This document shows, piece by piece, positions 10,166 through 22,773 of a DNA stretch of 64,000 nt. The position numbers and the translations under genes were made by a program. The DNA lies in the NCBI RefSeq assembly GCF_024868665.1, contig NC_079893.1, forward strand, positions 15,245,424-15,309,423. The letters are read 5' to 3'. Numbering within the stretch: the stretch's first letter is position 1; the number at the start of each line of letters is the position of its first letter. The notes below the pieces were generated by a model that saw only the letters and a list, made by a program, of their open reading frames with translations, had not been told where the DNA came from and made no database searches. The stretch comes from Triplophysa rosa. Lineage: Eukaryota > Chordata > Actinopteri > Cypriniformes > Nemacheilidae.

Positions 10166-10559
10166 GTATATTTTTATATGCATGTCATCTGTGTTTGATC
10201 AAACTGTAGCACTTATCAAATTCCATTTTACTTTCATGGGATTGTCTAAAATACAATATAAAATGCCAAAAACATTTCTAAAATATTAAATTTATGTTTA
10301 TAGAATACTGAATTGAGCAAATGCAAATATCGTAAAATATCAAGTAGTAATTAAGAGCACAAATTATACATTGACCTTCGCAATCATCTTTTTGTCACTT
10401 TGCCCAGATTACCTAGTTTGTGTAATCATGGGTGTCAGAATCATCGTATGTGGGTGGGACAGGATAAGTCAGCAAAGAAATCTGTCAGTCACAGCATTAT
10501 TAAAATTGCTTTTAAAATGGTTGCCACCTTGGTATAGATTTTTAAGATTTTAATTTTAA
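10166..10559. other. No gene seen
   Basis: AT-rich sequence with one short open frame (10371-10553) that has no recognisable motif. Confidence 0.5.
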
Positions 10560-10697
10560 AAGATTCTTTTACTTGTTTTTATGGTGTTACACAATCTTGC
10601 CCCTACTTATCTCTCGAGTGTGCTTTTAGTGCAAAAATGCAAGACACAGCAGGGCCTAAGAGTAGTCTGATCCACCCTATAGCTATTGTGTTTTGAG
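10560..10697 (+). mobile_element. Short LINE fragment
   Basis: Translation of the plus strand gives VFMVLHNLAPTYLSSVL, matching the LHGLAPxYL region near the C-terminus of L2-like LINE proteins. It is cut off by the hAT insertion at 10698. Confidence 0.5.
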
Positions 10698-11662
10698 TAG
10701 TGCTGTCAATCGATTAAAAAAATTTATCGGATTAATCACACATTTTTCTGTGATTAATCACGATTAATCGCACATAACAATTATATTTTAAAATATACTT
10801 TTACATTTTAATAATTTCACATTTAATCTTCAAATTGATGTAGAAACAACATATTTCTTTAACAGCATCATTTTATGAAAGCTAACATTTTGATATTAGT
10901 ATTGTAACTGATGTCTCTATTAAATTGATTATTTTAACATGAATTATAGCCATTCAACAGTATAATTGAGAGCTCATGTAGGAAATATACAGAAATTGAA
11001 GGACACTTTACAGTCTTTAATGTTAAGTTATAAATTAAATGCAGAAGAATTCTCATTAAAGTTACAAAATCACATTGATTTCTTCTTTTATTTTGTTCTT
11101 TGATTAACATTAGTGACAGGAGTCACAGCAGCACACGTTTAAGAACGTGGCCCCTTTAAGAGCTGTCTCAGTACGCAGATCTGACCGTCACCGCACTCCC
11201 ATTTTCACAACACTTTGCATTCATTTAAGATTTTATTTTACACTTTGAAGTCTGTGCTTAAGAAAATGCTAGACAAAACGGGCTTTCTGACATAATCTTG
11301 TGTGGTTTTATCCATTCAAGCACGAAAGAGAACTTAACACGGATGCGCTGTCTGACAGAGATTCACCGACGCAGCCTTTAGCCCATGACTGTATACACCA
11401 GACTGGACCTCGCGTTGCGTTTTGCCGCGTCGCACAGTTTAGAAGCTGTCTATCTTCATTGAACGCGTCAAAGCAACTGTTTCAAATCGCGCTTAAGTGG
11501 TTTAAAAGCCTGTACACGAATAAGAGCGTGATTACATAATGTAACGCTAGACAAAGGATGTCAAAACAAATGGATGTTGCGTTAATTGCGATAAATATTT
11601 TCTGATGCGTTAATTTGAAAAAATTAATCGCATGCGTTAACGCGTTAACGTTGACAGCCCTA
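10698..11662. mobile_element. Non-autonomous hAT element with GTTTTGAG duplication
   Basis: A 965-bp element has ends TAGTGCTGTCAA and TTGACAGCCCTA (inverted) and is flanked by perfect 8-bp duplications GTTTTGAG at 10690-10697 and 11663-11670. Subterminal runs rich in GATTAATC/GCGATTAATT are typical of a hAT family. The open frame at 11300-11539 has no transposase features. Confidence 0.9.
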
Positions 11663-11754
11663 GTTTTGAGTAAACATGTTGTCCTGCGCCCCCTGGTGGA
11701 TACAGTGTACAGCAAAACAAAATTTTAATCTGTACATGCCGATATGCCATATTC

Positions 11755-12104
11755 AATACCAATATGCCTTATTCAACATTAGAAAGGTTAGACCCTATCT
11801 CACTGAGCATGCGGCACAAGTCCTTGTCCAGGCACTGGTAATCTCAAGGTTGGACTACTGCAATGCTCTCCTTGCTGGTCTTCCTGCAAAGGCTATCAAA
11901 CTACTCCAGCTGGTTCAGGATGCAGCAACACACCTCGTCTTCCAACAGTCCAAAATGGCTCATGTGACACCCCTTTTCATCTCTCTTCACTGGCTACCGG
12001 TTGAAGCCCGTATCAGATTCAAGTCACTAATGCTTGCCTACAGGACTATCACTAGATCTGCACCGGCATACTTTAACACCCTCCTACACACCATCAAGAA
12101 AAAG
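11755..12104 (+). pseudogene. LINE reverse transcriptase C-terminal fragment
   Basis: The frame from 11676 carries IRKVRPYLTEHAAQVLVQAL, ISRLDYCNALLAGLPAK and TPLFISLHWLPVEARIR, the C-terminal half of an L2-clade RT and the same family as the LINE at 17909-21570. It lacks the catalytic core and loses similarity at about 12100, where another repeat begins. The first 25 residues of the frame are unrelated leader. Confidence 0.8.
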
Positions 12105-12420
12105 ATAATACTAATCTTGTGCGAATAGGGCTAATGTGTAACCTAACGTTACGTGTCTAACCAAATTCACAGAAGGCTACAACTAAGTTTACTACACAAA
12201 CTACTATCCAATCATAGCAGTGGGCATTTACTTCCAAGTCTTCAATGCGGCACGCCCAATAAAACCGAGCGTTTGTTGAGCCGGCCTCAAAAACCGTGTA
12301 GAAAATAGTGTATTACTACTGATTTTGATGTTTTTTAATGTAAAAACTATGCGAACGTCATAAGTAAACCTCATACAACAGTAGAAAACAATAAACAAGG
12401 CCAGTTCATGACACCTTTAA
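12105..12420 (-). repeat. Dispersed repeat R1, copy A
   Basis: Nearly the same 315 bp occurs reversed at 62786-63092. Landmarks are GTGCGAATAGGGCTAATGTG, CAATCATAGCAGTGGGCATT, CAAGTCTTCAATGCGGCACG and a TCATGACACCTTTAA end. The outer 26 bp equal the terminus of the transposon at 63063-63689. Confidence 0.75.
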
Positions 12421-12999
12421 CCAAATAGGTTGATGCTTTTTGCAAATATCAACGATTAACAAATTGCATCCATTAATTAGTTAACATTACTTCTAATTTT
12501 ATTTTCACCAGCAATAATTCAAGTGAAGAATACTGTGGCCTCAAGAGATTTCCACACACAGCCACTAGATGGAGCATCTACGTAATTCAAACAGCGTTGT
12601 CAGCATTGATCCACATGTAATGAAGATATTTAAAAACGCAGCAGGTTGTGGTTTCAGTTCTTTTAAATTTATGTATGTAGTACAGCCTTCGTTCCAACGC
12701 AATTTCTAGAGGACTAGGTCAACCATTTTATTTGTTTCAAGCCATTAAATCACGGAATTGCCATTTCCTTATTTTAGTCTCTGTATATTTTGAAATCCGT
12801 ATTTATATGAAAAAAAACACATTATGTAAAATATGCCATAATGCACGTCTATACTGAACTTACCAAGAGAGCACACACCCATGAATTGTCTTTCAATCAT
12901 TTATTTGTCTTTGATCATAAATCCACGGGTCACATGCGTATGACCGCTAATGTATTGTATTATATTTTAATATGCAATTAGTCCAAAAGTTTAACATTG
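12421..12999. other. No gene seen
   Basis: AT-rich intron sequence without open frames of note or recognised repeats. Confidence 0.5.
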
Positions 13000-14019
13000 T
13001 GTAACCCCGGTTGCCAGGAAAGGGTTAAAATATATGGGTTAAAAGAGAAAGTGTTCTAGGAAAAAAAGAGGTCTGTCCAATCCAAGTCATGCTGTAGTTA
13101 TAGACTGTCGTAGTCTCTGAAATTGTGTTATGAGTTGAGTTTAGTAGGCCGTGCACGTGCTGTATGAGCTAGTTAGCATGTGAGCTAAAGCTAACACGTG
13201 GAACCTTTTGAACCGTGCCTTGAAACCATTAACTGGTAGGAAAATTCCAATCTTTTCCTTGTTTTGTATAATAAAGACTTTGATTCCTCGATTTGATTTT
13301 CGCATTCAAGCAGAAAGACTTTACAATCTTTCAGAACCCGGACTGATCAAAGAAGGATTCGGCTCAATTGAACAGATTGCTTTGATTCATAAGCTTGTTC
13401 AATTGAATCAATTCACTGTTTTTGTGTTTCCAATTCAGGTTGTGGATATACTGTTAAGTTTGAATGGAAAAGTGGTTCATTTGGGAAGATTCTGAATTAC
13501 AGTTTATGTTTTAGATCAAACTGAACACTTGATTATTGATATTTTGTGCAAAAAAGGTATTGTTTGAAATATTTTGTGAAATTTGCTTTGGGTAAATTAA
13601 CTTGGTCAAGTCAAAGAAGAGACAAACACAGTGTTGTTTTTGTAAAGTTTTATTTTATTTGTTTCTCTATTTTACAATCTCTCTGAAGAGTGAAAGCCTT
13701 GTAGCATTGAGTAGATGCTGTAATTCCTCTGCCAAATCCTTGTTCCTGAAACAGGCAACAAAGAAGTTGGTGATAATCATATTGGTTAACTACTCTTTGC
13801 TTATTGTTCATATATGTGACTTTCTTATTTGAATCAAATTGCAAAAATAATAATTTCCTTTATCAATATAAACTTCTAAATCAAAATCGAACTGTGTTGA
13901 TCATTCACTCACTTTCTTGCCATTTCTTCCCTCCAGTAGACGTTCCTTGCTTCTGATTAAATTGGCCCATTCTGAACAATGTTAATGTATGTGGCACGTC
14001 CATTATGTCACGTGTTACA
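13000..14019 (+). mobile_element. Probable 5' LTR of gypsy element D
   Basis: It starts TGTAACCCCGGTTG and ends CGTGTTACA. The next bases TGTAAATGTTGGCGAGCCAG look like the start of a gypsy internal region. Blocks of it recur at 22774-22900, 23228-23300 and about 23565-23585, the partial 3' LTR. Compared with that copy it lacks two segments of about 330 and 260 bp. The 3' border is inferred from the inverted TGTAAC/GTTACA ends. Open frames here carry no domain. Confidence 0.5.
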
Positions 14020-14089
14020 TGTAAATGTTGGCGAGCCAGCCAGGAGGGAGGTGATAGCAGCAACTGAGGTGAATAATCTTTGAGAAACC

Positions 14090-14622
14090 CATAAGGTAAA
14101 GCACCACATCAACCTCAGTGATCACACGCCCTTCAAGCAGCATGCCAGGCCTATCTATGACATAGAAGCAGTAAGGAAACACCTCAAAGAACTTCTCAAT
14201 GCAGTCATCATCAGAGAGTCAGAATCCCCATTTGCTTCCCCTTTAGTCGTAGTGAGGAAGAATGATGAGGTGCGTCGACTTCAGAAAGTTGAACTCCCAA
14301 ACCATAAAGGATGCGTATGCCCTCCCAAATTTAGAGGAAGCCTTTTCAGTTCTAACTGGCTCCAAATGGTTTTCAGTCCTTGACCTAAAATCGGGCTTTT
14401 ATCAAATTGAGATGGAAGAGGCAGACAAACAGAAAACAGCATTTGTGTGCCCTTTAGGGTTTGTGGAATTTAACCGGATACATTTCAGCGCCTGATGGAG
14501 TAGTGCATGGGGGACCTCAATAGAAGAGAGGTGTTGGTCTTCATTGATGACCTTATAGTCTTCTCAAAAACATTGGAGGGACACAAGGTCCAGCTTCTGC
14601 AAGTTTTAAAGCGCCTAAGGGA
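14090..14622 (+). pseudogene. Gypsy element D reverse transcriptase, first part
   Basis: Reading across frames gives SDHTPFKQHARPIYDIEAV, LKELLNAVIIRESESPFASP, LTGSKWFSVLDLKSGFYQIE and the FIDDLIVFSKTLEGHK segment that holds the catalytic Asp pair. These are Ty3/gypsy RT blocks 1-5. Several frame breaks and a stop (near 14494) interrupt it. Gag and protease are absent: RT begins about 70 bp after the presumed primer site, so the front of the coding region was deleted. The reading stops at about 14622 where foreign DNA starts. Confidence 0.8.
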
Positions 14623-16345
14623 GGGGTCGGCATCCTTTGCAACCAAAAGAGCCATTTTGGGCCCTCGCCCACCAAATAAAATTTTTCTGGAGCCGAATAA
14701 TATATGTAACCTTTAAATTAATATAACACAGGTTGTTATGCATGTAAGGTAGTAGTTACCCAGTTACACCACTAGGTGGCAATAAAGTGCAAAATGAAGT
14801 TTTTATTGTATTTAGATGTTAAAAATATATACATTTTTGCAGGGGCGGACTTACCTTAGGCAAAGGTAGGCAAACGCCTGGGGCCCCCGAGCTACCAGGG
14901 GCCTCCAAAAGGAAGGGGTAGACTTAACCAATAAGCCATGTCAGTAGCCACGTAGAGCCCCAAGGAATCATCAAAATAGTCGTGAGATCCCTGTTAACGT
15001 TTTACGTATTACATCTGTACGAAGGCACTCCCCCCATTATAGATTAGAGTGGACCATTCCAATAGCACCGTATATGCACGAGACGAGTTCGACACCAGCT
15101 GGAGAAAGTTAATGCAGCGGCGGAGTTAGTAGAACTGCCCACAGCGAGTGTCACTGTGTGGTACATTAGCTGCAAAACGAATTTAAAGTAGCAGGGAAAT
15201 AAAATAATGAAACGCAGCTACACCAGCGGAGAGGGAAAAATATGATTTACAGAAGATTGTTGCCAAAGTCTGCTTTTTCCCCACACAAACTCCACCGCTG
15301 CTCCTACAGCAGCACAGCGCCTCTCTCTCCCGCCAGACGCAGTACTCTCCCGGCCACGAGCAATGATAATGTTCCAATGAGTATTTCTCCATGAACATCG
15401 ACATCACAGTTATAATGACTGATGACCAAAACATCTGTCAAACAAAGAACGCTGTGCGCTTAGTAGGAGAGGGCCAGTTCAAAGGTAGAAAGGTTGTTGA
15501 CTCCGCTGCGCAGACCGATGGGCACATAAAGACATAATATAATAACGTCAGTAATGTACATGCTAACGATTTGTACTGTACGCACTAAACAGAAATTTGG
15601 TCACATTTAAATGCATGAAAGGTCGTAACCCACAAAAACACACGGAGAGATGGCACTCTTTGGATATAGTAATCCCAGATGTAATGTTTTTCATTTGGGA
15701 ATTCAATATTTCATTTTTGTTTAATTAGTATCTGTGTTTATTAAGCTTAGTTTTCCCCTGTCACTTTGACTGGGGGTAAAAGTTGTGTGCTTTGAGGAGG
15801 AAGAAAAATAAGGGTTGCAATAAAGTAAAATGGCGCATAGTTGGGGCCACCATACATGGATATGCCTAGGGCCCCCACATCACTAAATCCATTTTTGTCC
15901 CTGGCAAGAAGTGGGAGCGTTGCAATAGGAGAGTAGCGTCGCGGTGTTGCCCGCGCTGCTTTAGTTAGACTTCAGCTTTTTTCTGTGAACTTTTGTTTTG
16001 GCTTTTGTTTTTGCTGCATTTGATGAACAGCCACAAGAGACCGCATAATATCTGCATACGGACATCGTGCGTTAACATTATGAGAAGCGTGCTAGCCAGA
16101 GTTATAAACTATGCCGGCTGAAGACCCAAAAGTTTGGTTTAAAGACGAAAAACGTACCAAGCAGAATGTTTTCTCACCATTACATGTCTAACACACGCAA
16201 ACAGCGGTGCTGTCTCACATCTGTCAAAGCAGAAATAAAACCGCTGCTCTCTGTATGTTTTTTCTGTCATCTCCGGTCGCGCTCACATGTACATTGTGTG
16301 CACTTATTTTGTCTATTCGAATGAAATATCTGAAAAAAGCAAATA
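14623..16345. mobile_element. hAT-type DNA inserted in gypsy D
   Basis: The left tip GGGGTCGGCATCCTTTGCAA resembles a hAT terminus; a reversed tip of the same kind is at 29702-29724. Within it, 14839-15905 begins CAGGGGCGGACTTACC and ends TTTTTGTCCCTGG, probably a second, nested hAT element. Neither has a clear 8-bp duplication. The remainder (15906-16345) has short open frames without recognised domains. Gypsy D resumes at about 16346. Confidence 0.5.
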
Positions 16346-17908
16346 CATTTACCCAGCCAGGGCAATGTCCCAGAAACCTTAAAGAGCTCAAATAATTTCT
16401 CGGGTTTGCGAGCTACTACAGAAGGTTCGTTCAAGACTTCTCCAAGATCACCTGAACTCGTAACGCACTTACTGTCAGTTACCCCCCCCCCCTTGCAGAA
16501 AAACCAGAGGCACATTCTGAAGAATAGTGCAGAGTATCGAGATCCTAAGGAGCAATTTAATGATAGGTGGACTCAGGAGTGCCGACCACTGACACAAGTA
16601 CTACTGGGCTTTGGGGCCGGCCTTTATCAAGAACAAAAGGGACGAATGAGAGTAATTGCCTTCGTGAGCCGGGTACTAACCAAAAGTGAAACTAAGTATC
16701 CCGCAAATAAATTGGAGTTCTTAGCGCTCAAGTGGACAGTCACAGCCAAGTTTAGCGACTACCTGTATGGAGGAGAGTTCACCGTTATAACAGACAGCAA
16801 CCCGCTCACTTACATCTTAACATCTGCGAAGCTTGACGCAACCAGCTACAGGTGGCTGTCCAGCCTGTCGACATTCAATTTTAAGATCCAGTCTCGTGCA
16901 GGCAGGCGGAACCTAGATGCAGATGGGCTCTCAAGGTGTCCTCATGACTCTCGACGACTTTGTGTCACAAAAAGAGTGTGACAGTATCAAGCAATTTACT
17001 CTTCACCACTTGGGAGAACAGCAGACGATTCTGCAACCAGCGATGAAAGCTCTCTGTGAAAGACACCAGGTGTTAGGTGTTGTGACGATTCTGACCTGTC
17101 ATGTTCCCGACCTACTGTGTCTGATTCGCTATCCCTCGATGTTTGTGCAGTACCTCAAGATTTCCAGCAAGACGATGCTCATGGCCTTCCAGTTTTTCCT
17201 GAATTTTCTGACCCAGAGATCAGCGTAGTCGTTGAGTATCTTGAATCTGGGAGGAAACCTGAAGGAAGAGTAGAGCCTGTAGGAGTAGCTTTGTGGCTGA
17301 GAGAGTGGAGTAGATTGGAGTTCATAAATGGAGTGTTATTCAGAAGGAAGCAAGATAGAGGTAACATGCTTTATCAGTTGGCATTACCAGTGGAAACCTG
17401 GAAGATGGTCTTGACAAGCCTGCACGACAACATGGGCCATTTAGGACAGGATAGGATTCTAGACCTTGTTAGAACTCTGTTTTACTGGCCAAAGATGGTG
17501 AAAACTGTAGATGAAAAGATCTGTGAGCGCTGTATAAGGCAAAAGTCACCCCCCTCTCGAGCTGCTCCCCTGGTGAATATAGTGATGAGCAGACCCCTCG
17601 AGTTGGTCATGTTAGTGATCACTGATCATTTTACCAAGTATGCCCTAGCAATACCCACCAGGAAACAGAAAGCTCAAACTGTGGCCAAATGCTTGTGGGA
17701 TAATTTTCTCTCGCTTTACGGGTTTGCAAAAAAGCTCTTGAGTGACAGGGCCCGGACATCTAGTCAAACTTGATCAAAGCACTGTGCAGATTAGTGAGTA
17801 ATCGCAAAGTGAGGACAACACCCTATCATCCCTGGGGCAACCCTGTAGAACGCTTTAAAAGAACGCTGCTTCAAATGCGTGGGACCCTGGATGATGAAGT
17901 CTACACGT
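16346..17908 (+). pseudogene. Gypsy element D RT end, RNase H and integrase
   Basis: After NLKELK the RT connection motif FASYYRRFVQDFSKI appears. RNase H follows (GFGAGLYQEQKGRMRV, FVSRVLTKSETKYPANKLEF, then FTVITDSNPLTYIL), then RRNLDADGLSR. The integrase zinc-binding and core regions follow from 17400 (HDNMGHLGQDRILDLVR, CERCIRQKS, then ITDHFTKYALAIPTRKQ). Stops and shifts occur near 16395, 16980 and 17773. The reading ends at about 17908 in PYHPWGNPVERF-type sequence, where a LINE is inserted; the integrase resumes at 21571. Confidence 0.85.
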
Positions 17909-20900
17909 AAGTGTTATTAATTAATCTTGTCTTATTGAGTTTAAACGCAGTGTTGTTGCTTTGTTTACTACTGCCGAGTCACGTTTTGAAGTCGCGTTTG
18001 TTCTCAGCTAGTCTCGTGCTGGTTTCGTTTGTTTATTGTGAGATATTGGAAGGCGTGTCCATCGCCAGGTAAAGTATTTAAACGGTGCACTTGGCCCAGT
18101 CAGTGGGAGAAGCAGTTTGCAGCAAAAGTCAACAGAAGCACGTAAGAGTAATTGATTAATCTTGTCTTATTGAGTTTAAACGCAGTGTCGTTGCTTTGTT
18201 TACTACCGCCGTGTCTGGTTTCGCTTGTTTATTGCTATTTATTGATTAATCTTGTCTTATTGAGTTGATTCAGACGGGTATATAAGTGTGATTGACACTG
18301 CGGCCGCGATCATGGCAGCCTAATCACGTGCAGCCTAATCTCGTTAAGACCGAAGAGCGTAAAGACCATCGACTCTACCTGTGCGACTCCACAGAGCAAA
18401 GACACCGAGTATTGCACTTCAGTAGTAACTTTTTGCACTTCTATTTATTCTCTTCTTGTTATTTTCCTTATTCCCCGCTTTTGACTATGTGTTTTCAAAT
18501 CTCTACTGTCACTACAACTCGTAAATCTCCTGTATCACGTAGAAGGCAACACAATGCTAATAATCTGTGCACTCTTTCAGCATCCACAAATACCTCAGTT
18601 ACATTTCCCATCGGTTTGTGGAACTGCCAATCTGCTGTAAATAAAGCATATTTCATCACAGCTATTGCTAAACACTCTTTCTCTTTTAGCACTTACTGAA
18701 ACCTGGATCAAGCCGGAGGACAATGCCACGCCGGCTGCCCTCTCCAATAACTACACTTTCTCCCACAGCCCACGCATGGGAGGGGTGGAGGAACCGGTCT
18801 ACTTATCCCTAACGACTGGAAATTCAAACAGCTGGCACCCTCATGTGACAACATCTCATTCGAGTCACATGCTGTTACTGTTATTCACCCTGTTAAAACT
18901 CATGTTGTAGTTATCTATCAACCCCCAGGTCAGCTTGGACATTTCTTGGAGGAGTTGGATATGCTTCTGTCATCCTTCCCCGAGGATGGTACTCCTCTGG
19001 TGGTACTCAGAGACTTCAACATCCACCTTGAAAAACCACATGCTGCCGACTTCAACAACCTGACTGCGTCGTTTGACCTCAAGCAAGTTACCACTTCAGC
19101 AACCCATAAGTCTGGTAATCAACTAGATCTTATCTGCACACGCTACTGCTACACTCATCCCGCTGCACACGTCGGATCATTTCCTCATCACTCTTGATCT
19201 CGACCTAACTTCTCCAGACACTACACACGCATCCCCACTGGTCACATTCCGGCGCAACCTACGAACACTCTCTCCCTCCCGCTTATCCTCTACGGTCTCC
19301 ACCACGCTCCCACCCTCTGAACAGCTCTCTCTCTTGGATACTAACAGCGCCACCGACACTCTTTGCTCCACACAAACCTCCTGCTTAGACACCTTATCCC
19401 CTCTTATATCTAGGCCATCTCGTGCATCCCCTTCTGCCCCTTGGTTAGCTGATGTTCTCTGTGAGCATCGCGCCACACTCAGGTCTGCTGAGAGAAAGTG
19501 GCGCAAATCTAAAGAACCTACTGACCTCTGTCTCTTTCAGTCTCTCCTCTCTTCTTTCTCTGCTGATGTCTCCTCTGCGAAAACTCAGATCTACCACGCT
19601 AAAATCAACAACTTGCCTGACTCTCGTACTCTCTTTAAAACCTTCTCTGCTCTTCTTTGACCGCCTGCCGCCTCACCTCTATCGGACTTAACAGCTGATG
19701 ATTTTACGTCTTTTTTCATCAAGAAACCGACCACCATCAGCAGTCAGTTCTCTGCGCTGCCACCTCTTGAACACGCCCAAACCCCCGACACATACTTGTT
19801 CTCCTCTTTCTCTCACCAATCTGAAGATGACGTTTCCAAGGTCATGTCTTCTAACCACCCAACTACCTGCCCACTAGATTCCATCCACACTCATCTGCTC
19901 CAGGCCATCTCTCCGTCGGTTGTTCCCTCTCTGACCCACATTATCAACTCGTCTCTCACCACTGGTACCTTTCCTGCAGTCTTCAAGGAGGCCCGTATCA
20001 CCCCACTACTGAAGAAACCCACACTTAATCCCGCCCTGTTAGATAACTACAGACCGGTATCTCTTCCCCCCTTCATTGCTAAAACTCTTGAGCATGTTGT
20101 ATGTAACCAGCTCTTCTCCTTTCTCACGCAGAACAACCTCCTGGACAGCAACTAGTCTGGTTTCAAGAGAGGTCATTCCACTGAGACTGCGCTGCTCTCT
20201 GTCATTGAAGCCCTGAGACTGGCAAGAGTCGCCTCTAAATCCTCTGTACTCATCTTACTGGATCTATTTCCCGCCTTTGACACCGTTAACCACCACATCC
20301 TCCTGTCAACCCTCGAGGCTATTGTTGTCTCTGAAATGGTGCTACAATGGTTCAGGTCTTACCTCTCAGGTAGGTCATTTAGAGTATCCTGGAGAGGTGT
20401 GGTCTCTGAGTCCCAACATCTCGATACAGGGGTGCCTCAGGGCTCAATGCTTGGACTGTTGCTATTTTCTGTATAAATGACATCTCTGGCCTCTGTCATT
20501 CAGAAACATGGCTTTTCCTATCACTGCTATACGGAGGATACACAACTCCACCTGTCATTTCAGCCAGACGATCCGACTGTTTCTGCATGCATTTCAGCAT
20601 GCCTGAGTGACATTTCGCTCTGGATCAAGGACCATCACCTACAGCTGAACCTTGCAAAAACAGAACTGCTTGTAATCCCGGCCGACACAAAGATTCATCA
20701 CAACTTCTCCATCCAACTGCGCTCATCAACCATCACATCTTCCAGAATGGCCAAAAACCTTGGAGTGGTGATCGATGATCAGTTAAACTTCACAGATCAG
20801 TTTGCCAGCACCACCCGGTCCTGTACATTCATCCTCTACAATATTAGGAAAAGTAGACCTTTCCTATTCGAGCATGCTAAGCAAGTCCTAGTTCAGGCTA

Positions 20901-21570
20901 TTGTTCTGTCCAGACTGGACTATTGTAATGCGCTACTAGCTGGACTTTCTGCTTGCACAACAAAACCTCTACAGATGATCCAGAATGCAGAGGCAAGAGT
21001 GGTATTCAATGAACCAAAGAGAGCACACATCTCTCCTCTCTTCATTAAGTTACATTGGCTCCATGTAGTCGCTCGCATCAAATTCAAGACTCTGCTCCTG
21101 GCCTACAAGACCACCACTGGTTCGGCACCCCCTTATCTTCATTCTCTAATGCAGACTTATGTACCCGCCAGATCCCTACGCTCTGCAAACTAATGACGTC
21201 TTGTGGTGCCATCCCAAAAAGGTAAAAAAAATCGCTCTCACGCACCTTTCTCTGGATCGGTTCCACATTTGTGGAATGATCTGCCCGCTGCTACAACATC
21301 AGCAGATTCTGTGGCCATTTTTAAGAATCGACTGAAAACACATCTCTTCTGTCAGCACCTGACCGATCAGCTCTAACTTTTATCTCTTTTCTACTCTTTC
21401 TATTTAAATAAATACTCTGTATACTGTGGTAGGCTTTGTGAGACCAGTTTTATTGCACTTATGCTTTTTTTGTTGTCCTTATGTTGTTCCAATTGCTTCC
21501 ATTGTTAACCCCATTTGTAAGTCGCTTTGGATAAAAGTGTCTGCTAAATGACTAAATGTAAATGTAAAGG
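17909..21570 (+). mobile_element. Near full-length L2-clade LINE inserted in gypsy D
   Basis: The 5' part has a repeated block (TTGATTAATCTTGTCTTATT, then AAACGCAGTGT) at about 17920, 18150 and 18240. Degenerate endonuclease-RT coding follows, then a tail GTCGCTTTGGATAAAAG..TCTGCTAAATGACTAAATG, the sequence known from RSg-1-type fish LINEs and the SINEs that borrow it. The interrupted integrase reading continues on either side, fixing the insertion point to within a few bases. Confidence 0.85.
18620..21360 (+). pseudogene. LINE endonuclease-RT, heavily mutated
   Basis: Endonuclease scraps (LALTETWIKPEDNATPAAL, then DFNIHLEKPHAADFN) are followed by RT blocks: ITPLLKKPTLNP, DNYRPVSLPPFIAKTLEHVV, GFKRGHSTETALLSV, TGVPQGSMLGLLLFSV, then ASVIQKHGFSYHCYTEDTQL and SRLDYCNALLAGLSA. 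Stops or shifts occur near 18700, 18910, 19197, 19660, 20153 and 20474. The catalytic box reads YTED instead of YADD, so the enzyme would be inactive even without the other breaks. Confidence 0.85.
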
Positions 21571-22660
21571 AAAGACGCAATGGAAGGATTTTGTGAGTAT
21601 AGTTGCACTCGTAATGACTCTACATGATTTTCGCCATACGAGTTAATGTTCGGGAGGCAGCACCGACACCCAGTTGATCTGGCCTTCGGTCTACCTATCA
21701 AAGAGCCATGCCAGTATCACTTGAGCTATGTGAGGGATGTGAAGGATCGCCTGGAGGAGAGCTACAGAGTAGCAAGAGAGAGCGCTGCAAAAGGTGCAGG
21801 GCGCAATAAGTGAAGATATGATGAGCCAGTGGTTGCTCCATTCCTTGAAGTCGCCGACCGTGTTCTGGTCAAGAATGTGAGGCTTAGGGGAAAAAAATAG
21901 GTTAGCGGATAAATGTGAGAAAGAGGTGTACATTGTGGTCAGAAAGGCTGGCGACATACCAGTTTATACTGTTCGGCCTGAGGGAAAGGATGAGCCACTC
22001 CACACACTGCACCGGGATCTGCTATTACCCTGGGGATTCCTGCAGACGGAAGACGAAACAGAGGAGTCAGTATATCGGAAGAAACATCATAAGCCTAGAA
22101 CTAGAGCGAATCATGGTTCAATGGATTCTGATAGTGAAACCCAGAATTCTCAATCCGACAATGACTATGTAAGTTGTTACGCACCTGGGTACTTACCAAG
22201 TGTTGAAACAGAAGGCTGTTCCGAGGAAGAAGTGGCGACTAGTGCAGACACTGAGCATCCTGTTACAGACGAGTCACAAAGGAACTTACCTAACCTACCC
22301 ATCACTGGAACTGAAAATCCGCTTGATGATCCTAGAGTGAACAGTCAATCATGAATCCTACAGAAACAGATTTGCTGAATGACGCACCTCAACAGGATGA
22401 ACAGCAGGATGAGGAGTTGAACGAGCCACCCCATCTATGAATGTGAGTGGAGAGGATGAAAGGGATGATGTCTCACCACAGCGTGAATCTGCAAATCCAA
22501 GGATTCCCCAAGATGGGTCAATAGACACTGACCAGAATCTGGAAGATGCCCCCAGACGTTCACAAAGAAGCAGTGAGCCTCCACAGAGGTTGCAGTACTC
22601 AAAGTTGGGTAATCCCCTTTCTCTTCTAGTGCATTCACTACGGCAAGGACTCATTTGAAG
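21571..22660 (+). pseudogene. Gypsy element D integrase C-terminal part
   Basis: Reading resumes with YELMFGRQHRHPVDLAFGLP, then YVRDVKDRLEESYRVARESA, then VADRVLVKNVRLRGKN, VYIVVRKAGDIPVYTVRPEG and a variable acidic tail. A final open piece from 22437 ends PPQRLQYSKLGNPL, typical of the last part of this kind of fish gypsy pol. Frames change near 21810, 21900 and 22354. It lies directly upstream of the partial 3' LTR. Confidence 0.8.
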
Positions 22661-22773
22661 AGTCTGATTCTCAGGGAAATACCCTTGTTGAAATGCCAAG
22701 AGCACATCTTCCTGCGGTGGTTTCACAACCTAATGGATGTAGAGGGACCTGCATATCTTCAAGGTCGGGATGA

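Noticed and set aside
11300..11539. 79-residue frame in the hAT element at 10698-11662
   Set aside because: No transposase motif; length is expected by chance.
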